A stretch of 64,000 bases of DNA from Streptomyces sp. NRRL S-337 (GCF_000720175.1 NZ_JOIX01000002.1:310001-374000), one strand, 5' to 3'; positions 15,397-24,742 are shown, counted from the stretch's first letter. Notes: generated by a model not told the origin, from the sequence alone. Numbers and translations are program-made.

Positions 15397-16635
15397 ATGC
15401 GAAGCACCCAGCTGCCCACTGACACCGCCATAGCCTCTGCGGCCGTAACTGACGGCCCATCAACTACCCGCGATCGACTGCCAATGGGAGCGCTGCTCGC
15501 ACTGGCCATCGCGGTGTTCATCACCAGCCTCACCGAGACCCTGCCTGCCGGGCTGCTGCCGGCGATGAGCGCCGGCCTGCACACGAGCGAGTCGGCCACC
15601 GGTCAGACGGTGACCATCTACGCGCTCGGCACGGTGCTCACGGCGATCCCGCTGTCCGCCGCCACCGCCGGCTGGCGCCGCAAGCGCCTGTTGCTGACGG
15701 CCATGGCCGGTTTCGCCGTCGCCAACACCGTTACCGCGTTGTCGGCGAACTATCCGCTGACCCTCGTCGCCCGGTTCCTCGCCGGGGTTGCCGCCGGGCT
15801 GGCCTGGGCCCTGCTGGCCGGTTACGCACGCCGGTTGGTCGCCCCTCACCAGGAGGGCCGGGCCATCGCGATCGCCATGGCGGGCATTCCCGTCGCACTG
15901 TCCCTGGGCGTCCCCGCCGGCACCTTCCTGGGCCAAGTGGTCTCCTGGCAGGCCGCCTTCCTCGCCATGACCGCCCTGACCTTGGTGCTGCTGGTCTGGA
16001 TCACCGTCACCGTGCCCGACCACCCGGGCCAGAGGGCCGGTGGCAAGATCCCCATGCGCCGGACCCTGCGCGTCCCGGGGGTGGCCCCGGTACTGTTCGT
16101 CACCCTCGTCTTCGTTCTGGCCCACACCATCCTCTACGCCTATATCGCCACCTTCCTCCACCACATCGGCCTCGGCGGCCGCACCGACGCGGCTCTGCTG
16201 GTCTTCGGCATCGCCTCGCTGGCAGGCATCTGGATCGTCGGCACCTTCATCCACCGCCACTTGCGCACCTTGACCCTCGCCAGCGCCGTGCTGGTCGGCG
16301 TCGGCGCCGCCGTCCTGGGCGCGTTCTCCGGGATCCACGGGCTGGTGTACGTCGCCACCGCTCTGTGGGGCCTGGGCTGGGGCGGCGTTCCCACCCTGTT
16401 GCAGACTGCCGCAGGCCGAGCCGGTGGCGGGGCGGCCGATGCGGCCCAGGCCATGCTGGTGACCCTGTGGAACGCGGCCATGGCCGCCGGAGGCATCATC
16501 GGCGGCCTCCTCCTGCATTCCGCCGGAGCCGACGCCTTCCCCTGGACCGTCCTGGTCCTCCTCGTCCCGGTCCTCGTCGTCGTACTGGCCGCCCGCACAC
16601 ACGGCTTCCCCGCCCGGCGCGCCGGCGGCAGTTGA
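15397..16635 (+). CDS. MFS efflux transporter (DHA1, AraJ/NepI-like)
   Basis: About 412 residues with 12 predicted membrane helices. GWRRKRLLLTAM lies after TM2 (MFS loop 2-3 motif, degenerate) and ARFLAGVAAGLAWALLAGYARRL forms the TM4 region typical of DHA1 drug or sugar efflux carriers. ETLPAGLLPAMSAGLHTSE in TM1 resembles the AraJ/NepI subgroup, which exports nucleosides, sugars or antibiotics. The start is uncertain: ATG 15397 is used, with ATG 15373 (24 bases earlier) equally in frame. Neither has an ideally spaced ribosome site. Confidence 0.88.
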   Translation: MRSTQLPTDTAIASAAVTDGPSTTRDRLPMGALLALAIAVFITSLTETLPAGLLPAMSAGLHTSESATGQTVTIYALGTVLTAIPLSAATAGWRRKRLLLTAMAGFAVANTVTALSANYPLTLVARFLAGVAAGLAWALLAGYARRLVAPHQEGRAIAIAMAGIPVALSLGVPAGTFLGQVVSWQAAFLAMTALTLVLLVWITVTVPDHPGQRAGGKIPMRRTLRVPGVAPVLFVTLVFVLAHTILYAYIATFLHHIGLGGRTDAALLVFGIASLAGIWIVGTFIHRHLRTLTLASAVLVGVGAAVLGAFSGIHGLVYVATALWGLGWGGVPTLLQTAAGRAGGGAADAAQAMLVTLWNAAMAAGGIIGGLLLHSAGADAFPWTVLVLLVPVLVVVLAARTHGFPARRAGGS

Positions 16636-16851
16636 GGGCACCGACCAGGCCCAGCTCGGTGCGCACATCGCCCTCCAAATGCAGCCCGAACACTGGGTGG
16701 CCGCCGCCCTTGGGTCCTTCCGACGACGGCGGCCCGCCCGGGCCCACCGGCGCACGGCCGTGACCCGTATGTGATCAACGCCCCGTAATCTGCCCCGTAA
16801 TCCCCCGTGAAGAGGGGATTAGCGCGATGCGCGACCAAGGCGGGGGAACAC

Positions 16852-18057
16852 ATGACATATCGGCGCGCGGCGATACCGGCACTGGCCGGAGCGGTGGTGC
16901 TCACGGCGCTTCTGTGGTGGGCGGGGACGAGCGGGCATGCGCTGCGCCTGCCGGGTGCCACCAACGTCATCGGCGGACCGGCCACCGCCGAGCTGGAGCA
17001 CTGGCTCGCCCCCTGGTCGTACGACCCGCCGTCCTCGGCCCAGCTCGGCGGCGAGGCGTCCGGCGGGGTCGGGGACGCGGCCCTGATCGACGGTGCCCGC
17101 TACCTCTCGCTGTACACCACCGCGCTGCAGATCCGGTTCGGGGCGGTCTTCGCCTTGTTCCTGCTCGGGGCGCTGCTCCTGGTCCGCCGGCTGCCACCGG
17201 TGGGCGGCCGCGGCCGGACGGCGGCCGCGCTGCTCGCAATGTGGGCGTGGGGTGTGGTGGCCGGGACCCTGGCGGTCACCGTCTCGGCGCCGTGGATGCT
17301 TGCCGCAGGAGGGCACGGCAGTTTCCGCTTCCTGCCCCACCTGGCGAGCGTGATCGGCTCCGGGCGGCAGATCCTGGTGGTGACCGCGCTGGTCGCGGCG
17401 GTGGTGACCGTGCTCGCCGCGCGGGTCACCGCCACCGGAGACGATCCGCTGCCGCCGGTGGAAGTCCCGGCGCGGGCCGCCCGCCTGGCCGCCACCGCCG
17501 GAACCGCGGTGATCGCGCTGTCCCTGGTGGTCCTCTCCTACCAGTCGGTCGCCGCCGCCCTCCAGACGATCTCCCCGAACTTCGGACTGTTCTCCGAACC
17601 GGGCGACCTCCTGCGTCAGTGGCTGCTGCTCGGTGCCTGGACCGGCCCGGCGGGGACGCCGCTCGGCGACTGGCTCCTGTATCGCGCCGCCGACGTGCTG
17701 CTGCTCGCCGTGGTGTGGTGGACACTGCGGCGGCTGCCCGGACTCCTCACCCGCGCCACCGTCCCGGCGATGGCGGTCGGCGCGGTGTGCGCGACCGTGC
17801 TCGGCCTGCTGGCGAGCCAGCTGCTGCGGATGGCGACGGATGGCGCCGGTCTGCGCTGGGGGCTGCTGCACCTGGCCGCCGGCATCGGTGACGGCGTCCC
17901 GGCCGCGCTCACCTTCGGCCTGGTGGCGGGAGTAGTGGCTGCCATGACGCTACGGCTGGCCGGGGGCCGAACGAAGACCCCCGACACCACGGCCTCCGCC
18001 CAGAATCCCGACCAGGAACCCGGCCAGAATCCCGGCCAGGACCTCGCCGACGCCTAG
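16852..18057 (+). CDS. Polytopic membrane protein, unknown
   Basis: A 401-residue protein starting at ATG 16852 behind GGGGGAAC. About seven hydrophobic helices are visible, the first at residues 7-27. A large outer loop follows (residues about 28-95, with W and Tyr), and then pairs of helices. The charged C-terminal tail repeats P-(D/G)-Q-(E/N)-P-G-Q-N. No transporter or enzyme motif was found. It stands alone between the MFS gene and an alpha/beta hydrolase. Confidence 0.75.
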   Translation: MTYRRAAIPALAGAVVLTALLWWAGTSGHALRLPGATNVIGGPATAELEHWLAPWSYDPPSSAQLGGEASGGVGDAALIDGARYLSLYTTALQIRFGAVFALFLLGALLLVRRLPPVGGRGRTAAALLAMWAWGVVAGTLAVTVSAPWMLAAGGHGSFRFLPHLASVIGSGRQILVVTALVAAVVTVLAARVTATGDDPLPPVEVPARAARLAATAGTAVIALSLVVLSYQSVAAALQTISPNFGLFSEPGDLLRQWLLLGAWTGPAGTPLGDWLLYRAADVLLLAVVWWTLRRLPGLLTRATVPAMAVGAVCATVLGLLASQLLRMATDGAGLRWGLLHLAAGIGDGVPAALTFGLVAGVVAAMTLRLAGGRTKTPDTTASAQNPDQEPGQNPGQDLADA

Positions 18058-18235
18058 TCCCACAGAGCTGTCTGCGAGAACCCCTTGGCAGCCGCCGTGA
18101 CGAGCACGCCGGCGTCACGTTCCGGGGCAGCCGGGCTGTCCGCACGGACGCGCAAAATACGAGGGAACGTTCGCGGGGGCGGCCGCCTCCTGGCCGGTGC
18201 AAGCGGCTTCTCGCATCCGGCGAAGGGATTCCCAC

Positions 18236-19210
18236 ATGATCAGCAGCGACCGCCCCCTGCCCACGCTCGAAGGGGCCGAGCACCGGTGGGTGACGGTCCG
18301 TGGGGCACGGCTGCACATCGCCGAGTTCGGCAGGGGCGAGCCCGTGGTGCTGCTGCACGGCTTCCCGCAGCACTGGTACGCGTGGCGCGCGCTCGTCCCG
18401 CTGCTCGCCCACGATCACCGGCTGATCTGCGTCGATCTGCGCGGCTTCGGCTGGTCGGAGCAGACCAGGCGCGGTTACGACACGGACGGGCTCGGCGACG
18501 ACGTACTCGCGCTGCTCGACGAGCTGAACCTCGACCGGGTGACGCTGGTCGGGCACAACTGGGGTGCCGGGGTGGGCTTCCGGCTCTGCCAGCGGGTCCC
18601 GGGGCGATTCCGCGCCTTCCTGGCGCTGAACATGGCGCACCCGTGGACGCGTCACCGTGACGTCCTGCCGAATCTGTGGCGGATGTGGTTCACCGCCTTC
18701 GTTGAGTACCCGGTGGTCGGACGGCTGGTCCTGCGGCACTGGCCGGCCTTCACCCGGTACCTGCTGCGGCGCGCGGTCGCCGACCCGGGTGCGTGGCGGG
18801 AGGCGGATCTCACGGAGTTCACGGCGGCGGCACAGGCCTCGGCGTACGCCTGGCAGGCGATGTTCTGGAGTTACGTCGTACGGGACATTCCGGCGGGCTT
18901 CCGGGGTACTCACCGTCGGCGTCGGCTGACCGTCCCGACGTTCGTACTGGTCGGCGAGCACGACCCGGTGATCCCGCCGGCCCTGCTGCGCGGTGAGCCC
19001 CACGCGGACGACCTGACCGTCAGGATCGTGCCGGGCGCCGGACACCATCTGCACGAGGAGCGGCCGACGCTGGTGGCCGAGGCCCTGCGGGAACTCATCG
19101 CCGGCACCAGAGGACGGACAGGACCGGAGGACAGGCCCGCAGGACAGGACCAGCAGACAGGAGCAGAGAAGAGGGAGCAGGGAAGAGGGGCAGATGACTG
19201 CCCCTGGTGA
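18236..19210 (+). CDS. Alpha/beta hydrolase, epoxide hydrolase-like
   Basis: A 324-residue alpha/beta hydrolase. The oxyanion region HGFPQHWYAW (residues about 41-50) and the cap region resemble epoxide hydrolases and haloacid/haloalkane dehalogenases. The nucleophile elbow reads GHNWGAG, with Asn where these enzymes have Asp (GHDWG). GEHDPVIP supplies a possible acid and GAGHHLHEE the catalytic His. The last 35 residues are a low-complexity tail rich in Gly, Gln, Glu and Arg. Start ATG 18236 is preceded by GAAGGGA. With Asn at the nucleophile the activity is uncertain. Confidence 0.85.
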   Translation: MISSDRPLPTLEGAEHRWVTVRGARLHIAEFGRGEPVVLLHGFPQHWYAWRALVPLLAHDHRLICVDLRGFGWSEQTRRGYDTDGLGDDVLALLDELNLDRVTLVGHNWGAGVGFRLCQRVPGRFRAFLALNMAHPWTRHRDVLPNLWRMWFTAFVEYPVVGRLVLRHWPAFTRYLLRRAVADPGAWREADLTEFTAAAQASAYAWQAMFWSYVVRDIPAGFRGTHRRRRLTVPTFVLVGEHDPVIPPALLRGEPHADDLTVRIVPGAGHHLHEERPTLVAEALRELIAGTRGRTGPEDRPAGQDQQTGAEKREQGRGADDCPW

Positions 19211-19269
19211 AACCGCCCCATGACAGCGCCGGTTGACCGTCCCCGATGGCGGCAGGGCCTGCTGAGAGG

Positions 19270-19725
19270 TCAGCGCAGGGCGGCGCGGTGCTCCACCGCA
19301 CGGAAGAAGGCGCGTGTGCGGCGCTTCCCGAGCAGGCTGCGGTAGACGCGCTGCACCGGGCCCAGGGCGGCGGGACGCGCCGCCCCGCACACCGCGAGCC
19401 GGGTCCCGGCGCCGTCCGGCTCGGCGGCGATGCCCATCGTCACCAGGCGGGACTGCATCAGGCACCATCCGGTGCTCAGCCGCACGTCGAACGGGCCGCG
19501 CAGGCCGAGGACATCCTCGGCCTGCGCCGCTTTGCGCTCGCTGTCACCGGGCGGGACCCTGAACTCCCGGACGAAGGAGATCAGATGGGGCAGCTCGCCC
19601 TCCAGGTCGGCGACGACCGCCCACACCCGGTCGAAGGGCAGGGCGATCCGGGTCTCGGCGTACAGCGGGGCGCGCAGTCCGGCGGCCAGTACGCGCAGCC
19701 GGGCGACCTGGTCGGGGGCGGTCAC
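19270..19725 (-). CDS. SRPBCC (START-like) protein coupled to ECF sigma gene
   Basis: A 151-residue protein whose GTG start at 19725 overlaps the sigma-factor stop (GTGA), so translation is probably coupled. Typical SRPBCC features are an N-terminal strand before LPFDRVWAVVADLEG, then helices and strands and a long C-terminal helix. The family binds hydrophobic ligands in a helix-grip pocket. Immediate coupling to an ECF sigma factor suggests it could modulate the sigma factor or sense a lipid signal. That is inference, since classical anti-sigma features (ZAS, membrane helix) are absent. Confidence 0.72.
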   Translation of the reverse strand: MTAPDQVARLRVLAAGLRAPLYAETRIALPFDRVWAVVADLEGELPHLISFVREFRVPPGDSERKAAQAEDVLGLRGPFDVRLSTGWCLMQSRLVTMGIAAEPDGAGTRLAVCGAARPAALGPVQRVYRSLLGKRRTRAFFRAVEHRAALR

Positions 19726-20255
19726 CGCGTCCACGCCTTCCGGAAGGAGGAACGGGCCCTGCTCAGCCGTGATTTCACGGTGCCTTCCGGTACGCCGATC
19801 AGCGCGGCCGTCGTCCGCTCGTCCAGGCCTTCCAGCTCCCGCAGTACGAGTACGGTGCGGTGCTGGACGGGCAGTCGGGCAAGCAAGTCCCGTACCTCCG
19901 TGGTCAGTTCGCCCCCGGCGCCAGGGAGCAGGTCCCGCAGCCGGCCGATCTCCTGGGGATCGGCGGGCGTCTCGCTCGCGGTGCGGCGGGCCACCCGGGC
20001 GGCCTCCCGTACCGTGACCGCACGCACCCACCCGTAGAACGCCTGGGGATCCCGCAGCCCGCGCAGCCCCCGGAACACCGCGAGGAGGGATTCCTGCACG
20101 GCGTCCGCGGTGTCGCGCGGAGCGATCGAGCCGCACAACCGCGTGACGTACGGCGTCACCAGCTTGAGCAGGTCGTCCATGGCGAGGGCATCGCCGCGCT
20201 GCGCGGCCCGTACGAGCGGCGCCGCCGCGTCCCAGGGCCGCACGTCGTCATCCAT
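19722..20255 (-). CDS. ECF RNA polymerase sigma factor
   Basis: A 177-residue sigma-70 family ECF protein. Region 2 lies in residues about 18-85 (LLKLVTPYVTRLCGSI; DAVQESLLAVFRGL; FYGWVRAVTVREA). Region 4 lies in about 115-170 (LPVQHRTVLVLRELEGL; TTAALIGVPEGTVKSRLSRARSSFR). Start ATG 20255 is the first Met in frame consistent with the family. No membrane anti-sigma gene follows; instead an SRPBCC gene overlaps its stop. The sigma gene diverges from the 2-methylisoborneol operon, with 280 bases between them. Confidence 0.9.
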   Translation of the reverse strand: MDDDVRPWDAAAPLVRAAQRGDALAMDDLLKLVTPYVTRLCGSIAPRDTADAVQESLLAVFRGLRGLRDPQAFYGWVRAVTVREAARVARRTASETPADPQEIGRLRDLLPGAGGELTTEVRDLLARLPVQHRTVLVLRELEGLDERTTAALIGVPEGTVKSRLSRARSSFRKAWTR

Positions 20256-20535
20256 CGCGGGACACCGTACCGCGACGGCTGCGGGCGGGGCGGTGGCGGG
20301 AGGTGACCGGTCCCGGCGCGGGTATTCCTGGATCATGCAGCGGCCGGAGGGCGTGCGGAGGCAGGATTGCGCTCCGATTGCCTCGTTTTGGGGTTTGTGC
20401 CTCCTGAATGCGGAGGTCGCCCCCTTTCGCGCCGTACCAACCCGTTCTTCCTCCTGTTTGGCTTGATCCTGCACACGGCCATCCCGCTCACCACCGGCCG
20501 TTCTGCTCACTTCTGTTCACGTCCCGGGAGGGAAA

Positions 20536-21978
20536 GTGTCCGTACCGGACAGCGTCGCCGGTCCCGCTACCGAAGAGCCCGATCTCGAACCACCCGCGGA
20601 CGGTCCGCTCACCAGCCTGAGCACACAGGCCGCGCGCCAACTGGCGACCACCACCAAGTCCGAGCCCCAGATGCAGGCCATCACCTCGCGGTGGCTGCTG
20701 AAGATGCTGCCGTGGGTGGACGTCAAGGGCGGCACCTACCGGGTCAACCGGCGTCTGCAACTCCGTGTGGGCCGGGGCCGTGTCCAGTTCGAGCAGAACG
20801 GCGCGGACGACATCAAGGTGATCCCCCAGACCCTCACCGAGCTGCCCGTCCTGCGCGGTTACGACGACATCGAGGTCCTCAAGGAGATCGCCGGCCGCTT
20901 CCGCGTCCGGGAGGTCCGGGCCGGTCAGACGCTCTTCGAGGCAGGACAGCCGGCCACCGAGGCGTATCTCGTCGTCCACGGCCGGTTCGTCCGCTACACC
21001 GCCGGCAAGTACGGCGAGGAGGAGGTCCTCGGCGTCGTCACGGACGGCGACCAGATGGGCGACGAGGCGGTCGGCCGGTCCGATCCGCGGTGGCAGAGCT
21101 CGGTCCGGGCCGAAACCGCGGGCGTGTTGATGGCGCTTCCCTGGGACGTGATCCGGGAGTTCACCGACCGGGTGCCGTCCCTGGCCGCACATCTGACGGC
21201 GTACGCGGAGCGGCAGCAGCGCCCCACGAACCGCAAGGGCGAGGCGGATGTGCCGGTGCAGGCGGGGCACGTCGGGGAGCCGACGCTGTCGGCCGGCTTC
21301 GTCGACTACGACCTCGCCCCGCGCGAATACGAACTCTCGCTGACCCAGACCGTCCTCAGGGTCCACAGCCGGGTCGCCGATCTCTACAACGACCCGATGG
21401 ACCAGACGCAGCAGCAGATCCGGCTCACCGTGGAGGAGATCCGCGAGCGCCAGGAGTGGGAACTGGTCAACAACCGGGAGTTCGGACTGCTGCACAACAC
21501 CGACTACGGCCAGCGCATCAGTACCTACACGGGCCCGCCCACCCCCGACGACATGGACGACCTGCTGGCCATGCGCCGCAAGACCCGGCTGTTCCTGGCC
21601 CACCCGAAGGCGATCGCCGCCTTCTTCCGGCAGTGCAACAAACGCGGCCTGGTACCAGGGACGGCGGACGTCAACGGGCACCAGGTTCCCGCCTGGCGCG
21701 GCGTCCCGATCTTCCCGTGCGGCAAGATCCCGATCAGCGATACGAACACCAGCAGCATCATCGCGCTGCGCACCGGAGAGGCGGACCAGGGAGTCGTCGG
21801 CCTGTACCAGACCGGCATCCCCGAGGAGTTCCAGCCGGGGCTGAACGTCCGTTTCATGGGCATCGACCAGGCCGCCGTCATCCGTTACCTCATCACTGCC
21901 TACTACTCGGTGGCCATCCTCGTGCCCGACGCAGCCGGAGTCCTGGAGAACGTCCAGATCGGCCGGAGCACCGACTGA
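20536..21978 (+). CDS. Family 2B encapsulin shell protein with cyclic-nucleotide-binding domain
   Basis: A 480-residue protein starting at GTG 20536 behind GGGAGGGAAA. An N-terminal arm (residues 1-70) precedes a cNMP-binding-like domain (about 105-235: [36 protein letters not shown]). The HK97-type shell domain follows (about 250-480: [24 protein letters not shown]-type segment, [18 protein letters not shown]). This is the organisation of family 2B encapsulins, which assemble nanocompartments around terpene cyclases. The cargo gene, 2-MIB synthase, follows after 17 bases. Only one shell gene is present here. Whether the cNMP domain binds ligand cannot be judged from sequence. Confidence 0.92.
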   Translation: MSVPDSVAGPATEEPDLEPPADGPLTSLSTQAARQLATTTKSEPQMQAITSRWLLKMLPWVDVKGGTYRVNRRLQLRVGRGRVQFEQNGADDIKVIPQTLTELPVLRGYDDIEVLKEIAGRFRVREVRAGQTLFEAGQPATEAYLVVHGRFVRYTAGKYGEEEVLGVVTDGDQMGDEAVGRSDPRWQSSVRAETAGVLMALPWDVIREFTDRVPSLAAHLTAYAERQQRPTNRKGEADVPVQAGHVGEPTLSAGFVDYDLAPREYELSLTQTVLRVHSRVADLYNDPMDQTQQQIRLTVEEIRERQEWELVNNREFGLLHNTDYGQRISTYTGPPTPDDMDDLLAMRRKTRLFLAHPKAIAAFFRQCNKRGLVPGTADVNGHQVPAWRGVPIFPCGKIPISDTNTSSIIALRTGEADQGVVGLYQTGIPEEFQPGLNVRFMGIDQAAVIRYLITAYYSVAILVPDAAGVLENVQIGRSTD

Positions 21979-21995
21979 CCAGGTGGAGTACGACC

Positions 21996-23054
21996 ATGAG
22001 CACGCCCCCCAACACCGCCGCCGCCTTCTCATTGCCCGGTCCGCCGAGCCTCGCCGGTTCCTCGCGGGCCCGACGCGGCGGAGCCGTCCCCGGGCTGAGG
22101 TACCAACCCGCCACCCCCGCCGACCCGGAAAAGGTCAAGGAGGTCGACCGCAGACTGGAGGCATGGGCCCGCCGGCTGGACCTCTTCCCCGCGCAGTGGA
22201 CCGGGGATTTCGCGCAGTTCAAGTTCGGCCGGGCCGTCGTCCTGCAGCATCCCGGTGCGGCGGATCTCGAACGCCTCACCGCCGCGGGCGAGTTGCTGCT
22301 GGCCGAGAACCTCGTCGACAGCTGCTACTGCGAGGAGGACGAAGGCAGGGGCGGTGCACGCCGCGGCCTGGGCGGACGGCTGATCATGGCCCAGTCGGCC
22401 CTCGACCCGTTCCACGGCACCGCCGAAACGGAGGAGGAGTGGCGCGGCGGCGTGCAGGCCGACGGCCCCTTGCGCTCGTACCACTGGGCCCTGAAGGACT
22501 TCGCGGCCTTCGCCACCCCCAGTCAGACCGACCGGTTCGTGCATGACATGGCCCGGTTGCACCTGGGCTATCTCGCCGAGGCGTCCTGGGCCGAGACGCG
22601 GCACGTCCCGCAGGTCTGGGAGTACCTGGTGATGCGGCAGTTCAACAACTTCCGGCCCTGTCTGTCCATCGTGGACGCCGTGGACGGCTACGAACTGCCC
22701 GAAGCGCTCTACGCCCGCCCCGAGGTCCAGCGGGTCACCGCTCTGGCCTGCAACGCCACCACCATCGTCAACGACCTGTACTCCTTCACCAAGGAACTGG
22801 CCAGTGACCCGACCCATCTGAACCTGCCGCAGGTCGTGGCCGCCAACGACAAACGCGGCCTCAAGGCCGCCTACCTCAAGAGCGTCGAGATCCACAACCA
22901 GATCATGGAAGCGTTCGAGACGGAGTCGGCCCCGCTGGCCGCCCTCTCGCCCCTCCTCGAACGGTACGTCCGGAGCCTGGCCGACTGGGTCTCCGGCAAC
23001 CACGAGTGGCACGCCACGAACACCGACCGCTATCACCTGCCGAATTACTGGTAG
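21996..23054 (+). CDS. 2-methylisoborneol synthase (terpene cyclase), probable encapsulin cargo
   Basis: A 352-residue class I terpene cyclase converting 2-methyl-GPP to 2-methylisoborneol. The Mg-binding motifs are a variant Asp-rich motif DSCYCEED at residues 108-115 and the NSE triad NDLYSFTKE at 259-267. The N-terminal extension is only about 40 residues and contains FSLPGPPSLAG and VPGLRYQP, short Pro-rich motifs of the disordered cargo-loading region in this family. Known homologues are roughly 90 residues longer at this end. Start ATG 21996 follows AGGTGGAG. It lies between the shell gene and the methyltransferase gene, the standard order. Confidence 0.92.
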   Translation: MSTPPNTAAAFSLPGPPSLAGSSRARRGGAVPGLRYQPATPADPEKVKEVDRRLEAWARRLDLFPAQWTGDFAQFKFGRAVVLQHPGAADLERLTAAGELLLAENLVDSCYCEEDEGRGGARRGLGGRLIMAQSALDPFHGTAETEEEWRGGVQADGPLRSYHWALKDFAAFATPSQTDRFVHDMARLHLGYLAEASWAETRHVPQVWEYLVMRQFNNFRPCLSIVDAVDGYELPEALYARPEVQRVTALACNATTIVNDLYSFTKELASDPTHLNLPQVVAANDKRGLKAAYLKSVEIHNQIMEAFETESAPLAALSPLLERYVRSLADWVSGNHEWHATNTDRYHLPNYW

Positions 23055-23084
23055 ACCGATCCGCGCACCTCGCAAGGAGCCACG

Positions 23085-23960
23085 TTGACCATCGCTCACG
23101 CCGACACCGCACGCACGCCGGTGCCGACCCAGTCCACGTACCAGTCCCGTGTCGCGGACTACTGGAACGCCGAGGAAAACCCGGTCAACCTCGAACTCGG
23201 CAAGATCGACGACCTGTACCACCACCACTACGGCATCGGGGACGCCGACCGGTCGGTACTGGAGGAGTCGGACCCCGACCGCCGCCGCGAGCGGATCACC
23301 GGCGAACTGCACCGGCTGGAACACGCCCAGGCCGAACTCCTCGCCTCCCACCTCGGCGACCTCTCCCCCACCGACCGCGTCTTCGACGCCGGCTGCGGTC
23401 GCGGCGGCGGCAGCGTGGTGGCGCACCTCCGCTACGGGTGCCACACGGACGGGGCCACGATCTCCGCCAAACAGGCCGAGTTCGCCAACGGGCAGGCCCG
23501 CAAGCGCGGTATCGACGACAAGGTGCGCTACCACCACCGCAATATGCTCGACACCGGCTTCACCTCCGGCGCGTACGCGGCGTCCTGGAACAACGAGTCG
23601 AGCATGTACGTCGAACTGGACCTGCTCTTCGCGGAACACGCACGGCTGCTGCGGCGCGGTGGACGCTATGTCGTGATCACCGGCTGCTACAACGACGCCT
23701 ACGGGCGGGCCTCCCGTGAGGTGTCCCTCATCAACGCCCACTACATCTGCGACATCCACCCCCGTTCGGCGTACTTCCGCGCCATGGCCCACAACCGGCT
23801 GGTCCCCGTGCACGTCCAGGACCTCACGGAGGCCGCGCTCCCCTATTGGGAACTGCGCCGCCAGGCCGACCACCTGGTCACCGGCATCGAGGACACCTTC
23901 CTGAACGCCTACCGCAACGGCAGCTTCCAGTACTTGCTGATCGCCGCCGACCGAGTGTGA
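23085..23960 (+). CDS. Geranyl diphosphate 2-C-methyltransferase
   Basis: A 291-residue SAM-dependent methyltransferase that makes 2-methylgeranyl diphosphate, the substrate of the preceding cyclase. The SAM-binding motif VFDAGCGRGGGSV lies at about residues 99-111. NNESSMYVELDLLFAEHARLL matches the family's substrate region, and the N-terminal YWNAEENPVNLELG and HHHYGIG segments match GPP methyltransferases. Translation starts at TTG 23085 behind AAGGAGCCACG, 30 bases after the cyclase stop. A hairpin follows the stop. Confidence 0.93.
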   Translation: MTIAHADTARTPVPTQSTYQSRVADYWNAEENPVNLELGKIDDLYHHHYGIGDADRSVLEESDPDRRRERITGELHRLEHAQAELLASHLGDLSPTDRVFDAGCGRGGGSVVAHLRYGCHTDGATISAKQAEFANGQARKRGIDDKVRYHHRNMLDTGFTSGAYAASWNNESSMYVELDLLFAEHARLLRRGGRYVVITGCYNDAYGRASREVSLINAHYICDIHPRSAYFRAMAHNRLVPVHVQDLTEAALPYWELRRQADHLVTGIEDTFLNAYRNGSFQYLLIAADRV

Positions 23961-23966
23961 GTCTCC

Positions 23967-23994
23967 GGGGGCTGCGCCGCACGGGGCAGCCCCC
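23967..23994 (+). terminator. Hairpin ending the 2-MIB operon
   Basis: GGGGGCTGC (23967-23975) pairs with GCAGCCCCC (23986-23994) over a 10-base loop, 6 bases after the methyltransferase stop. Confidence 0.7.
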
Positions 23995-24061
23995 CGTGGG
24001 GGAAGGCGGCCGCGCATTCCCTGCAGGGTCGCAGCCCAGGGCCAGGGCCCGGATCGGTCGT

Positions 24062-24742
24062 CTAGTAGTTGAGTGCGGCGAACCAGTCGCCCCGGCCGTG
24101 CCGGGTGAGGTCGAGGAAGTGCCACACCGGGCAGAGCAGGTCGATACCGCGCTGGTCGATGTCCTCGGACATCCGGGGGTGCGCCGAGTAGAAGTGGCGC
24201 ACGTCCCCGTTGCCGTCGCGGGTGAAGACCGACACCGTCGAGTCCTGATTGCCCTCGGCATCCTCGCTGCCGAGGTCGTATTTGAAGGAGCTGGAGCCGG
24301 CGCTCAGCAGCCGCAGGTTCGTCCACTGCCGGTCGCGGGCGTGCGCGCGGAGTGTGGGCAGGTCGGCTGCGGCGACCACGGCGAAGTCGATGTTCTGCCC
24401 GAGGTGGCGGGCGACGCCGTTGAACCCGTCGATCCACATCGTGCACATGGGACACGGCTCGGTCTGCCGCTTGCCGTACATGAAGTGGTAGATGACGAGG
24501 TCCCGCCCCGGCCGGGTGAACAGCTCGCTCAGCCGGACGGTCTGCCCGCGTGCGTCGTCTGCGTGCAGGTCGGCGGGGCCTTCCTCGAAGGCGTAGTCGT
24601 CGACGACGGGCCCGGGCGGCAGTCGGCGGCGCAGCTCGGCGACGCGTTCGCGGTGGCGCATCAGCTCGATCTCGGCCTGCCGCAGCTCCTCACGTGCGTC
24701 GGTGTAGGCCTCCGGCTCCCCGGTCAGCTGGGTGTGACGCAT
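24062..24742 (-). CDS. DUF899 thioredoxin-like protein
   Basis: A 226-residue DUF899 protein. A helical N-terminal segment (residues 10-45: EELRQAEIELMRHRERVAELRRRLP) is followed by a thioredoxin-like domain with EPCPMCTMWIDGFNG around residue 95. The CPMC pair may be redox-active. The C-terminus has FYSAHPR and a DLTRHGRGD-x-F ending characteristic of the family. A cytoplasmic disulfide-reductase-like role is plausible but unproven. Divergent from argG. Confidence 0.85.
   Translation of the reverse strand: MRHTQLTGEPEAYTDAREELRQAEIELMRHRERVAELRRRLPPGPVVDDYAFEEGPADLHADDARGQTVRLSELFTRPGRDLVIYHFMYGKRQTEPCPMCTMWIDGFNGVARHLGQNIDFAVVAAADLPTLRAHARDRQWTNLRLLSAGSSSFKYDLGSEDAEGNQDSTVSVFTRDGNGDVRHFYSAHPRMSEDIDQRGIDLLCPVWHFLDLTRHGRGDWFAALNY

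Noticed and set aside
22029..24455. Minus-strand open frame of about 800 codons across the 2-MIB genes
   Set aside because: It runs antisense through three well-supported genes. Only its distal part contains DUF899, which is in another frame and annotated separately.
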